DNA from: Bacteroidota bacterium
GTDB taxonomy: Bacteria; Bacteroidota; JABWAT01
Direction of reading: 5' to 3'
DNA length: 46,630 nucleotides
NCBI GenBank assembly: GCA_017303995.1
Contig: JAFLBE010000034.1
Location: 1 to 46,630 of the forward strand
Below the pieces are notes generated by a model that was given only the letters and a program-made list of their open reading frames with translations, ran no database searches and was not told the DNA's origin. The translations under genes were made by a program, and so were the position numbers. Positions 33,193 to 41,270 of this stretch are shown in pieces; position 1 is the first letter of the stretch, and each line of letters starts with the position of its first letter.

Positions 33193-33217
33193 ACAAAAGC
33201 GCTTCAAATGGAAAAAT

Positions 33218-35338
33218 ATGATTGAATGGATAAAGGAATTCAGGTTTCCTGAGTTCGCCGATGATGATAAAACCCGCCTTACCCGGACGGTCTTATTTAT
33301 TTCCTATTGTATCATCATTGCTTGTATTTATCCATTTTTTCATCTGCTGGTAAATGAAAACTGGGGCTCATTTATTTCCGTTAGTGTAATTTTTGGTGCC
33401 GGGCTTTCAGCAATCTTTCTGGTCTCTGTCCGCCATGTAAAATGGGCTGCAAATGTTCTGAGTTTCTCGCTCCTTCCCGCCTGCTTTTATATGCTGATAA
33501 CCGGTGATGGGTCACATGATATTGCAATTCTTACCTACCCGGGAATTCTGGTCATCGGTAGTATTTTGCTTTCAAACCGGGGTTATGGGATTCTTCTTTT
33601 TCTGAATATAGCTTCCATGGGTCTGATTTCCTGGCTCGAGATGGAAAAAATTCTGGTCACCCGGTTAAGTGAGTACGTGAAATTCAGTGATTTTACAGAT
33701 ATTATTTCTCTTTTACTGGTAACCGGTATTGCGCTGAAATTGCTCATCAGGGATTTTCAGAAAAGTCTGGAACGGGTTCGCCGTCAACGATCGGAATTGA
33801 ACCGGAAAAATGCTGAGCTCGAATCTCACACCCGTGATCTCGCAGAATCTGCCGCCCGCTGGAAATCTCTCGTTGAAAATACGCCGGACCTGATTCTTAA
33901 TATCCGCCCTGACGGATTTATTTTATTTTCAAATCACCGGGAATCGGTTCCGGCTTCTTTTACTTCTGCACTTAATTATTTTGATTCTGATGGGGCCGGT
34001 AATCTTGTTAAGGCCATCAGAACCTGTACCAAAACCCGTCAGCCGGTTCAGCTTGAACTTCAGTCTACTGAATCAACAGGGCGAAAATGGTATTCCGTTC
34101 GGCTGAATCCGATTTTCTCAGGAAAAGTTGTTGATTCCCTGACTCTGATTCTGACGGATATAACCCATTCCCGCAAAATGGCTCAGGATCAGAAACTTCT
34201 CGAAGCCAAAATCTATCAAACCCAAAAAATGGAAAGTCTGGGAACGCTTGCCGGCGGAATCGCTCATGATTTCAACAATATTCTGTCAATCATCATGACA
34301 CACGCCGGCGGACTTGAAGCGCAATCTGGCAATCCGGAAAAGTTAAGAAAGAAATCGGAGGCGATTCTTTCTGCTTCAGAACGGGGTGCCGGTTTGGTGA
34401 GACAGATTTTGACTTTTGCCAGAAGGGATGAACCTAAAACCGTACTTACCGATGTGAATGCCGGTATTACCGAAGCCCTTTTGATGCTTGACGGTACCTT
34501 CCCGAAATCTTTGGAAATCAGATGGGAACCTTCAAAGTATCTTCCCAAAGTACTCATTGACCCCGGCCATTTGTACCAGATTATGCTCAATCTGTGCATC
34601 AATGCCCGGGATGCCATGAATGGAAATGGTATTCTTTCTGTGGGGACTTCGCTTGAAAACAGCGAATCTGATGAGTTGAAAAACCTGCAAACGGTTAAAA
34701 TTTCAATTTCTGATACAGGCTCAGGAATTCCGGATGAGATTAAGGACCGAATTTTTGAACCGTTTTTCACCACGAAGGAAGCAGGGAAGGGAACCGGTTT
34801 GGGCCTTTCATTGGTCTATGGTATGGTTCAGTCTGCTGGTGGCAGAATTGAAGTGGAATCTGAACTGGGGAAAGGAACAACTTTTGTTCTTTACCTTCCG
34901 GTTCATGAAGCAGCTGAAAGCAAAATTCCAACGGGAGTTTCTTCAGATCAAAAGCTTGAAAGTTCTGCACAGTTTACCGTTCTGCTTGTTGAAGATGAAC
35001 CTGCGTTTTTATCCCAAATGACCTTTGAACTTGAAAATTCCGGGATCAGAGTACTGACGGCATCTTCGGGGGCTGATGCGCTTGAAAAATTAGGTCATTT
35101 GCCGTATAGATTGTCAGTCATGGTCACCAATCTGGACCTTCCCGGCATTGGCGGACTTGAAGTCTGCAGGGAAGCTAAGTTAAAATATCCCGGACTGCCG
35201 GTTCTGATTTCTTCCGGATATATTTCAGCATTTAGTCAAAACCAGCTCAGGGAAATGGGTATTACCACCTGGCTATTCAAACCGTATCCGCTTAAAAACC
35301 TCACTCAGGCCATTTTCGCAGAACTCGCACATCAGTAA
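33218..35338 (+). CDS. Membrane-bound hybrid sensor histidine kinase with C-terminal receiver
   Basis: 706 aa. Residues about 20-180 hold five or six membrane segments. A coiled-coil linker ([28 protein letters not shown]) leads to a PAS domain (about 205-325, [23 protein letters not shown]). The phosphoacceptor helix has H350 in [15 protein letters not shown]. The ATPase domain has N-box [10 protein letters not shown], then [15 protein letters not shown] and [10 protein letters not shown] receiver follows ([10 protein letters not shown] onward). The position of the phosphorylated Asp is Asn638 (VTNLDLPG), with D640 two residues later, so this receiver probably cannot be phosphorylated normally. 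The kinase may act on one of the stand-alone receivers 3-5 kb away; that is conjecture. Confidence 0.9.
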   Translation: MIEWIKEFRFPEFADDDKTRLTRTVLFISYCIIIACIYPFFHLLVNENWGSFISVSVIFGAGLSAIFLVSVRHVKWAANVLSFSLLPACFYMLITGDGSHDIAILTYPGILVIGSILLSNRGYGILLFLNIASMGLISWLEMEKILVTRLSEYVKFSDFTDIISLLLVTGIALKLLIRDFQKSLERVRRQRSELNRKNAELESHTRDLAESAARWKSLVENTPDLILNIRPDGFILFSNHRESVPASFTSALNYFDSDGAGNLVKAIRTCTKTRQPVQLELQSTESTGRKWYSVRLNPIFSGKVVDSLTLILTDITHSRKMAQDQKLLEAKIYQTQKMESLGTLAGGIAHDFNNILSIIMTHAGGLEAQSGNPEKLRKKSEAILSASERGAGLVRQILTFARRDEPKTVLTDVNAGITEALLMLDGTFPKSLEIRWEPSKYLPKVLIDPGHLYQIMLNLCINARDAMNGNGILSVGTSLENSESDELKNLQTVKISISDTGSGIPDEIKDRIFEPFFTTKEAGKGTGLGLSLVYGMVQSAGGRIEVESELGKGTTFVLYLPVHEAAESKIPTGVSSDQKLESSAQFTVLLVEDEPAFLSQMTFELENSGIRVLTASSGADALEKLGHLPYRLSVMVTNLDLPGIGGLEVCREAKLKYPGLPVLISSGYISAFSQNQLREMGITTWLFKPYPLKNLTQAIFAELAHQ

Positions 35339-35339
35339 A

Positions 35340-35368
35340 AAAAAGGGCGACCATGGTCGCCCTTTTTT
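35340..35368. terminator. Bidirectional rho-independent terminator
   Basis: GGGCGACCATGGTCGCCC is a perfect 18-bp palindrome with A residues before and T residues after it, two bases past the kinase stop codon. The symmetrical A/T flanks suit termination of both the plus-strand kinase and the minus-strand nuclease gene. Confidence 0.85.
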
Positions 35369-35383
35369 ATCTTCAGTCTCCTA

Positions 35384-35451
35384 TTCCCGAAAGTGTTCGG
35401 GATCTTCGCTTCGCTCGACTTCTCTCTTCTAACTTCTAACTTCTTCCTTCT
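35384..35451. repeat. GAAGCGAAG hairpin unit plus ACTTCTA heptamers
   Basis: 35384-35422 is the reverse complement of the unit at 8147-8184, differing only by an A/G change in the hairpin loop (CCCGAAAGTGTTCGGG) within the shared core. 35417-35451 is a heptamer array, ACTTCTC, TCTTCTA, ACTTCTA, ACTTCTT, CCTTCTG, ending five bases from the stop of the nuclease gene. Confidence 0.78.
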
Positions 35452-35455
35452 GATC

Positions 35456-36790
35456 TTACAAATTATCAACTTTACTTTCAATTGTTGCCTGAATAGTTGT
35501 TGAAACCTGATCCAGAAAATTATATCCGGTTTTGGTTTCGATGGCATCAACAGTGGTTCTGAAGGTTTTCCAGTCGGCTGACCGGCTGATGTTGGCATCA
35601 TAATTTGTCATATCCACAGTGATCACACGGGTTGTGGTGGTAACTCTGCCAAGATCATTGGTGCCGTTATCAAGAACCACAACAATCTTCCAGGTGTTGG
35701 TCGGAACGGAAACTCTGCCGGCGTCAATAGTTTTCATTACGCCATATCCACCCGAATAGATATACATTTCCTTACCGGAAGTTGCGAGCGTTCTGAGGTA
35801 ATTTTCCATACTTGCCCACGGACCCTGATTATTATTCGGTGCCTGCGGAATCATGTTGGTCATGAGGAAAGTGGCACCGTTATCTGTCACGGTTAATGTT
35901 CTGTCAGCAGATGGGCACATGTGTCCGCGATCAAATCCTGATCCTGAGTAACTGTTCGCACCAACCTGGTACCAACCTGAAGGAAGAGTTGCATCCGCAC
36001 GGAAATTATCCTGACGGGCAGTACTTCCCAACCAGGAGGAATTCAAATGCCAGGCAACCCAGTTCGGAGTTCCTTTCGTCTTGTGATAAGACATGGCAAA
36101 CTGTGGTTTCTCGAGAAGATAATTGGTGGTATAAGTTACGTTGGTAACCGCACCGCTTGGATTTCCCAACGTCAGGTGAACACTTCCGGATGGGGGCGGG
36201 GGAGTTACCGTTCCGTTATCGTTAATGATGATGTCATCAATGTTTATTCTGGCCGTTCCGCCGGAGATTTTCCTGATTTCAAGACGTGCTGTTGAAGCAG
36301 TTGTGTTTACAGTAAGGGTTGCTGTTGCGAGAGTTGTTGAGGAAGTAGTTACCGTTGAACCTACTTTCGTCCAGGTTGAACCTGAATTGGTGGAAAGCCA
36401 GAGTTCCCAGGTTGAAGTTGCATCTGTTCCGTACTTGGCGTGTTTAATCGTCACGGTACTGATTCCGCCACTGACATTAAACTTCATCGTCAGTTTACCG
36501 GTATTGCGAATCCGGGCCGAAGCAACACCAGTTTTGGGATCACTTGTTGTATTTCCGATTAAAGCATCATTCAGATTCCAGACTCCGGTTGAAAGCGTAA
36601 CATCAGCAGCAGTGTAAGAGGTCTTGCTGCCGGTTTCAAATCCTTCCTGAGCAGTAATCTTTGCAAAGGAGTAATTTACTGCCGAACGTTCTTTCCCGGA
36701 TTCTGTATCAGTTGGGAGTTGTGTACAGGCAGAAAATGAAAAAATAAGCAGAGTAAAAATGCTGTAAAGCATCAGGCGGGTTTTTTGCAT
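35456..36790 (-). CDS. Lipoprotein DNA/RNA non-specific endonuclease
   Basis: 444 aa. A signal peptide with lipobox SFSAC (C22) implies a lipid-anchored, exported protein. Residues 40-195 form a beta-rich domain (WELWLSTNSGSTWTKVGS, ARINIDDIIIND) like the accessory jelly-roll modules of secreted Bacteroidota proteins, followed by a Pro linker (PPPP, 197-200). Residues 205-444 are a beta-beta-alpha-metal nuclease of the NucA/Serratia type. The motif DRGH (287-290, catalytic H290) is followed by TNMIPQ, whose Asn helps bind the metal, and by E329. It would degrade extracellular DNA or RNA for nutrition or biofilm remodelling. AAAGGA precedes the ATG. Confidence 0.9.
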   Translation of the reverse strand: MQKTRLMLYSIFTLLIFSFSACTQLPTDTESGKERSAVNYSFAKITAQEGFETGSKTSYTAADVTLSTGVWNLNDALIGNTTSDPKTGVASARIRNTGKLTMKFNVSGGISTVTIKHAKYGTDATSTWELWLSTNSGSTWTKVGSTVTTSSTTLATATLTVNTTASTARLEIRKISGGTARINIDDIIINDNGTVTPPPPSGSVHLTLGNPSGAVTNVTYTTNYLLEKPQFAMSYHKTKGTPNWVAWHLNSSWLGSTARQDNFRADATLPSGWYQVGANSYSGSGFDRGHMCPSADRTLTVTDNGATFLMTNMIPQAPNNNQGPWASMENYLRTLATSGKEMYIYSGGYGVMKTIDAGRVSVPTNTWKIVVVLDNGTNDLGRVTTTTRVITVDMTNYDANISRSADWKTFRTTVDAIETKTGYNFLDQVSTTIQATIESKVDNL

Positions 36791-37172
36791 GTCGTTTCCT
36801 TTTGTGGGTTAAGGTCGTTCCATGGCGGAACATGTAAAAGTACGACAAATCAGGTGACCCGACCAGATGTCAACTTTTACGATCAGGTCCGATTGTTAAG
36901 AATATAAAAACGTGGGTGGATTATATGTGGCATTATCTGTAAATGGTAGGATAAGTAACGGATATTATTGAATATACCTACAGAACCCCGCATAAATCAC
37001 ACTTTTAACCAGAGAATTGTTTACAAAAAATTAACATTAAACCGTTATAATTCATGACAATGCCATGATATAGATTAATTATTTGAAAAGGTTCTTGACA
37101 AAATCAGAAATACTCTGCACTTTTGAATCGTTTGAAAGTTTTCAAACATCGCAATCACACAATACATATTCT
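36791..37172. other. Divergent intergenic region between nuclease and regulator genes
   Basis: This AT-rich stretch holds the promoters of the nuclease (minus) and the GbsR/MarR-type gene (plus). No clear TAnnTTTG box was found for either. The only structured element is the inverted repeat at 37130-37147. A TTG-started extension of the regulator frame to 37083 is possible but contains that inverted repeat and has no family support. Confidence 0.5.
37130..37147. promoter_or_regulatory. Perfect inverted repeat, candidate operator
   Basis: GTTTGAAAGTTTTCAAAC has two 8-bp arms around GT and ends 25 bp before the start codon of the MarR-type regulator. Dimeric winged-helix regulators bind such sites, and self-regulation is common. 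A related sequence lies in front of the next gene (37695-37714). Confidence 0.5.
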
Positions 37173-37649
37173 ATGCTTGATCAGGATTCTGTAAAACAGG
37201 AAGTCATCCATTCATTTGGTGATGCCTATAAAGCCTTCGGACTCAACCGTCTGATGGGAAACGTCGTTGGTTTGTTAATTGCAAACAATGAACCCATGTC
37301 GCTTGACGAAATCACCGAAACACTGGGCATGAGCAAAGGCCCCATCAGTCAAATCACCCGCCGGCTGGCAGAACGTGGCTTAATCAGAAAAGCCTGGAAA
37401 CCCGGCAACCGGAAAGATTACTGGGAAGCTTCGGGTGACATATTTGGTGCTGCCTTCAGGAATCATTATTCCATGATCAGAAGCAACACCCGGCTTTCGC
37501 ATCACCTGATTGAACTGGCTGCTGGCAATCCGGACTCAACCGTGAACCGGAACCGGCTGGATGAAATGGAAAAGTTTTACACCTTAATGGAAAAGCACTT
37601 TAAAGCCTTTACCGAAGAATGGGCAGAAGTCAGAAAATCAGAAACCTGA
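37173..37649 (+). CDS. GbsR/MarR-type transcriptional regulator
   Basis: 158-aa winged-helix protein. The region MSLDEITETLGMSKGPISQITRRLAERGLIRKAWKPGNRKDYWEA (about residues 43-88) is a MarR/GbsR-type helix-turn-helix and wing. GbsR relatives share the FGLNRLMGNVVGLL opening helix seen here. The C-terminal helix (DEMEKFYTLMEKHFKAF) would form the dimer interface. Start taken at ATG 37173 (MLDQDSVKQE) because upstream in-frame sequence carries a candidate operator. It likely regulates itself and the ketoreductase gene that follows after 86 bp. Ligand unknown. Confidence 0.82.
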   Translation: MLDQDSVKQEVIHSFGDAYKAFGLNRLMGNVVGLLIANNEPMSLDEITETLGMSKGPISQITRRLAERGLIRKAWKPGNRKDYWEASGDIFGAAFRNHYSMIRSNTRLSHHLIELAAGNPDSTVNRNRLDEMEKFYTLMEKHFKAFTEEWAEVRKSET

Positions 37650-37694
37650 TTTAGGCACTTATCAAACTCGTAAAGCTTTTTTTCACGCTCTGAA

Positions 37695-37714
37695 CGTTTT
37701 GTATTTTTCAAACG
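37695..37714. promoter_or_regulatory. Imperfect operator-like site before the ketoreductase gene
   Basis: CGTTTTGTATTTTTCAAACG has matching CGTTT/AAACG ends and shares TTTTCAAAC with the perfect inverted repeat at 37130-37147. It lies 22 bp upstream of the ketoreductase start. The resemblance suggests the same regulator binds both sites. Confidence 0.4.
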
Positions 37715-37735
37715 ATAAAAACACAGGATTTTAAA

Positions 37736-38479
37736 ATGAAGCGTCTTGAAGGAAAAATTGCCATTATAACCGGTGGCGCACAGGGTATCGGGAAAACCAC
37801 TGCCTTAACATTCGCAAAAGAAGGTGCATCACTGATTATCTGGGATGTGAATGAAGAAAAAGGAAAGGCAATTCTGCTCGAATTGTCGAATCTGGGTACA
37901 CCGGCCATGTTCCACAAGGTTGATGTAACAAAACCAGAATCGGTTGAAGAGGCCGTTGCTGCTGCTCTTTCCCGTTTTGGGAAAATTGATATTCTGGTCA
38001 ACAATGCCGGCATAACAAAAGATGCAACCTTAATGAAAATGACGATGGAGCAATTTCAGGCTGTACTTAACGTGAATCTGACCGGAGTTTTTAACTGTAC
38101 CAAAGCGGTTGCAGCTTCCATGATTGAAAAAGGTTCGGGGCGGATTTTGAACGCTTCTTCTGTGGTCGGGATTTACGGAAATTTTGGTCAATCGAATTAT
38201 GTGGCAACCAAAGCCGGTGTGATCGGGATGACAAAAGTCTGGGCAAGGGAACTTGGCCGGAAGGGAATTACCGTGAATGCGGTTGCACCTGGTTTTATTT
38301 CAACAGATATGATTGCCACTGTTCCAGAAAAAGTAATTGAGACCTTAAAAGAAAAAACGCCGCTGGGTCGCCTTGGAATGCCGGAAGATATCGCCAATGC
38401 GTATTTGTTCCTCGCCAGTGACGAAGCGTCGTTCATCAACGGACATTGTCTTTCTGTTGATGGCGGACTGATCATGTAA
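37736..38479 (+). CDS. fabG: 3-oxoacyl-ACP reductase-like SDR (FabG family)
   Basis: 247-aa short-chain dehydrogenase. The cofactor motif is TGGAQGIGKTTA (about residues 12-23), NNAG follows, the catalytic Ser is in NASSVVGIYG, and Tyr/Lys are in YVATKAG (YxxxK). The ending FINGHCLSVDGGLIM is typical of FabG, which reduces 3-oxoacyl-ACP with NADPH. FabG-like proteins also act on acyl-CoA substrates; the neighbouring acyl-CoA ligase leaves that open. It may not be the only fabG of the genome. Repeat DNA separates it from the next gene, so the two may not share a transcript. Confidence 0.9.
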   Translation: MKRLEGKIAIITGGAQGIGKTTALTFAKEGASLIIWDVNEEKGKAILLELSNLGTPAMFHKVDVTKPESVEEAVAAALSRFGKIDILVNNAGITKDATLMKMTMEQFQAVLNVNLTGVFNCTKAVAASMIEKGSGRILNASSVVGIYGNFGQSNYVATKAGVIGMTKVWARELGRKGITVNAVAPGFISTDMIATVPEKVIETLKEKTPLGRLGMPEDIANAYLFLASDEASFINGHCLSVDGGLIM

Positions 38480-38482
38480 TTG

Positions 38483-38757
38483 CCGGTGACGTGGGACGGG
38501 GGACAAGTGACGGGGAATTACGGGTCACATATTACGGGTAACGGAAAAATGCATGTAATTCTTATAAAAACAGCTATTTAAATTCCCCTCCTTTTCAAGG
38601 AGGGGTGGCGAAGCCGGGGTGGTTTGGCTATTTATCCAAATCTTGAAAATTAAAACCTCCCCTAACCCCTCCTTTGAAAAAGGAGGGGAATTCATTTAAA
38701 ATATAAATTCTAACTTCTGTCTTCTAACTTCTAACTTCTAACTTCTAACTTCTTCAT
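38483..38757. repeat. Composite repeat cluster: GTGACGG heptamers, two G-rich palindromes, TAACTTC heptamers
   Basis: 38483-38548 has 7-mers of GTGACGG/GGGACAA/ATTACGG type, starting 4 bp after the fabG stop. 38583-38627 and 38651-38693 are two G-rich palindromes (CCCCTCCTTTTCAAGGAGGGG-like) in opposite orientation. 38702-38757 is the cleanest array, TCTAACT repeated with few changes, ending 5 bp before the next start codon. No gene is visible in this 280-bp stretch. Confidence 0.82.
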
Positions 38758-38761
38758 CACT

Positions 38762-39754
38762 ATGACCCGAAACGCTTACATCTCAGGAACCGGTTCTTTC
38801 GCACCTGACCGTGTGGTTCCAAATTCTTACTTCAATGAACTGCTCGGTGAAGATGTTGATACCTGGCTGGTTACGAATCTGACCATCAGGGAACGGCGGT
38901 GGTGCGCACCCGATGAATCAACTGCTGATCTCTGTGAAGAAGCAGCTCACCGGGCTCTCGTTTCCGCTGGTTTGAAACCCTCTGATCTTGATCTGATTAT
39001 CGTTTCCACCGATACACCCGAATACATTTCTCCGTCTACCGCTTCGGTGGTTCAGGACCGGATTGGTGCAGAAAATGCCGGAACTTTCGATGTGAACACG
39101 GCCTGTGCAGGATTTGTGACAGTTCTGGATATGGCCGCCAAATACATCAAAGCAGATGACCGGTATCAGCATATTCTGATCATCGGTGCTTACGCCATGT
39201 CAAAATATCTCGACATGACCGACAAAAAAACGGTGACCCTTTTTGCTGATGGTGCCGGTGCTGCCGTGGTTTCTGCAACCACTGAACCTGGGAAAGGATA
39301 TTATTCAAGTGAACTTCATTCTGAAGGAAAGTATAATTCCTGGATGGGAATTTATGCTGGCGGGGCACATCAGCCAACAACCCATGAAGTGATTGACAAT
39401 AAAGATCAGCTGCTGAAATTCGTCAGAAAATTCCCGAAAGAACTGAATCCGCAGGTATGGACGAAAATGGCACAGGATCTCTGCGAACGTGCCGGCATCC
39501 AGCCAAAAGATCTGAACCATTTTTTCATGACTCAGATCAACATCAACAGCATCTGGGAAACCCTCGACAATCTTGGCGTCCCCCGTGAGCGGGCACATAC
39601 CATCATGGATCGTTTTGGCTACACGGGTTCAGCAGCCATCGGAATGGCATTGGATGAAGCCGTGAAAATGGGAAAAGTGAAGTCGGGTGACTGGTGCCTG
39701 TTCATTGGTTCCGGTGGCGGATTGGCCTTTGCTGCAGCCTTATTCAAATGGTGA
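38762..39754 (+). CDS. FabH-like (KAS III) protein lacking catalytic His and Asn
   Basis: 330-aa thiolase-fold protein of the 3-oxoacyl-ACP synthase III family. The nucleophile C115 is in the expected place (DVNTACAGF). The usual PHQAN motif reads FFMTQIN (T257 for His) and the GNTSAAS motif reads GYTGSAA (Y287 for Asn). In standard FabH these two residues drive decarboxylation of malonyl-ACP. Without them an ordinary condensation is unlikely; acyl transfer or another reaction is possible. The C-terminal GSGGGLAFAAALFKW is family-like. No ribosome-binding site precedes the ATG, which follows a heptamer array. The symporter gene begins 7 bp downstream. Confidence 0.85.
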   Translation: MTRNAYISGTGSFAPDRVVPNSYFNELLGEDVDTWLVTNLTIRERRWCAPDESTADLCEEAAHRALVSAGLKPSDLDLIIVSTDTPEYISPSTASVVQDRIGAENAGTFDVNTACAGFVTVLDMAAKYIKADDRYQHILIIGAYAMSKYLDMTDKKTVTLFADGAGAAVVSATTEPGKGYYSSELHSEGKYNSWMGIYAGGAHQPTTHEVIDNKDQLLKFVRKFPKELNPQVWTKMAQDLCERAGIQPKDLNHFFMTQININSIWETLDNLGVPRERAHTIMDRFGYTGSAAIGMALDEAVKMGKVKSGDWCLFIGSGGGLAFAAALFKW

Positions 39755-39761
39755 GGACAAC

Positions 39762-41270
39762 ATGATTCTTGCAACCTGGATTCTGATTCTGATTTATATG
39801 GCGGTAACCGTTTTTCTGGTTATCCGGGGTGCCCGTTCGGTGAAATCCATGTCGGATTATGCCGTCGGAAGTGTGGTTTTTTCTCCAGCTTTCGTGGGAC
39901 TTTCGCTGGCAGCTTCAATGACCAGTGCTGCAACCTTTATTATCAATCCCGGATTTATCGCTTTTTACGGATTCAGTGCCATTATTTCCTATGCGCTGGT
40001 TCTGCCGGCAGCAGCCATGGTTTCACTGTACTTTCTTACCAAAGGGTTTAGAAAACACGGACAGATTACCAAAGCACAGACCATGGCCCAATGGATGCAA
40101 ACCCGTTATCAGAGTAAAGGTTACGGACGGTTTTTTGCTTTTCTGTCGTTGCTGCTGATTACGTTTATCGTTCTGATTGCAGTTGGTTTGACCGTTGTAC
40201 TTTCAAAAGCTCTGGCGGTTGATCCGATCTGGGTTCTGGCCGGAATTGTCATTTTCATTTTCGGATACATGATGTTCGGCGGTGCCAATTCCATGGTTTA
40301 CACCAACACTGTTCAGGCTTTGATTATGCTGGTGGTTGCTGTGATTCTTCTTGGATCAGGATATCAGCACTTTTCGGATGGAATTCACGGGTTTATCGCC
40401 AAACTCGATGCCATCGACCCGAATCTGACTGCAGGATACAATCCTACTTCCTTTCTGTTCCGTGATTTTTTTGAAATTTACATAGCCCAGATTATTGTGG
40501 GTGTTGCCATCGTTTGCCAGCCTCACATCATCACCAAATCGCTGCTTTTGAAATCGGATTCAGATGTGAACAAATACCTGACGACCGGAATCATCGTTCA
40601 AACCTTGTTTTTCCTTGTTGTCATTACCGGACTTTTTGCACGGATTGATTTTCCTGATCTCATGATCAACGGACAGCCACTTAAACTGGATGGCGTGATG
40701 TCTGCATACGTCGTCAAAGAATTCCCCGTTTGGATCGGATTATTTGTCATTCTTGGTTTGATTTCTGCCGGGATTTCAACTTTGGAAGGACTCATCCAAT
40801 CCGTTTCAACAACCATTACCACCGATATCATTAAACCTATTTTTGGTTCACGTTTCCCCACAGACGAACAGGCAAGACATAAAGCCGAAATAACGGTTAA
40901 CAAAGGCGTCATTGTTGGGTTGGCCATTGTCACGTTTTTATTGTCGTGGAACCAATTGGTAAATCCGAATCTTAGCGTTGGGATTTTTGCCCAGAACGGC
41001 GTTTACGCTTATTTCTCAGCAGCTTTTCTGCCCATTTTTATGGGATTATTCCTGAAAAATATTCCAACTGCAGTTCCGGTTGCAGCTTCGCTTGCAGCCA
41101 TCATTGTACACTTTTCAATGTTTTACGGAAAACTATCGGTACCGGGATCACTGGCAACGGGAGCCAATCCGGGTGTAGCAGCGGCGGTGGCGATCTTGGT
41201 CTCTGTAGCCGTGGCCGCAATTGTCTGGCTTTTAAGAACTCACCGCAGAGACGCTGAGAACGCTGGGTGA
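39762..41270 (+). CDS. Sodium/solute symporter (SSF family)
   Basis: About 502 aa with some 13 membrane segments, of the SSS family that couples Na+ entry to uptake of sugars, amino acids or carboxylates. Recognisable parts are AVGSVVFSPAFVGLSLAASMTSAATFI (first core helix), FGGANSMVYTNTVQALIMLVVAVILL, and GLISAGISTLEGLIQSVSTTITTDII, which contains the helix that contributes to the Na+ site. The substrate is unknown; the neighbouring acyl-CoA ligase favours a carboxylate. Start is ATG 39762 (MILATWILIL), since the upstream in-frame part overlaps the preceding gene. The final residues HRRDAENAG are encoded by a short heptamer-like repeat whose inverted copy lies 60 bp further on. Confidence 0.88.
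   Translation: MILATWILILIYMAVTVFLVIRGARSVKSMSDYAVGSVVFSPAFVGLSLAASMTSAATFIINPGFIAFYGFSAIISYALVLPAAAMVSLYFLTKGFRKHGQITKAQTMAQWMQTRYQSKGYGRFFAFLSLLLITFIVLIAVGLTVVLSKALAVDPIWVLAGIVIFIFGYMMFGGANSMVYTNTVQALIMLVVAVILLGSGYQHFSDGIHGFIAKLDAIDPNLTAGYNPTSFLFRDFFEIYIAQIIVGVAIVCQPHIITKSLLLKSDSDVNKYLTTGIIVQTLFFLVVITGLFARIDFPDLMINGQPLKLDGVMSAYVVKEFPVWIGLFVILGLISAGISTLEGLIQSVSTTITTDIIKPIFGSRFPTDEQARHKAEITVNKGVIVGLAIVTFLLSWNQLVNPNLSVGIFAQNGVYAYFSAAFLPIFMGLFLKNIPTAVPVAASLAAIIVHFSMFYGKLSVPGSLATGANPGVAAAVAILVSVAVAAIVWLLRTHRRDAENAG

Noticed and set aside
39687-39761. N-terminal extension of the symporter
   Set aside because: It would overlap the FabH-like gene in another frame; the hydrophobic first helix begins at the ATG at 39762.
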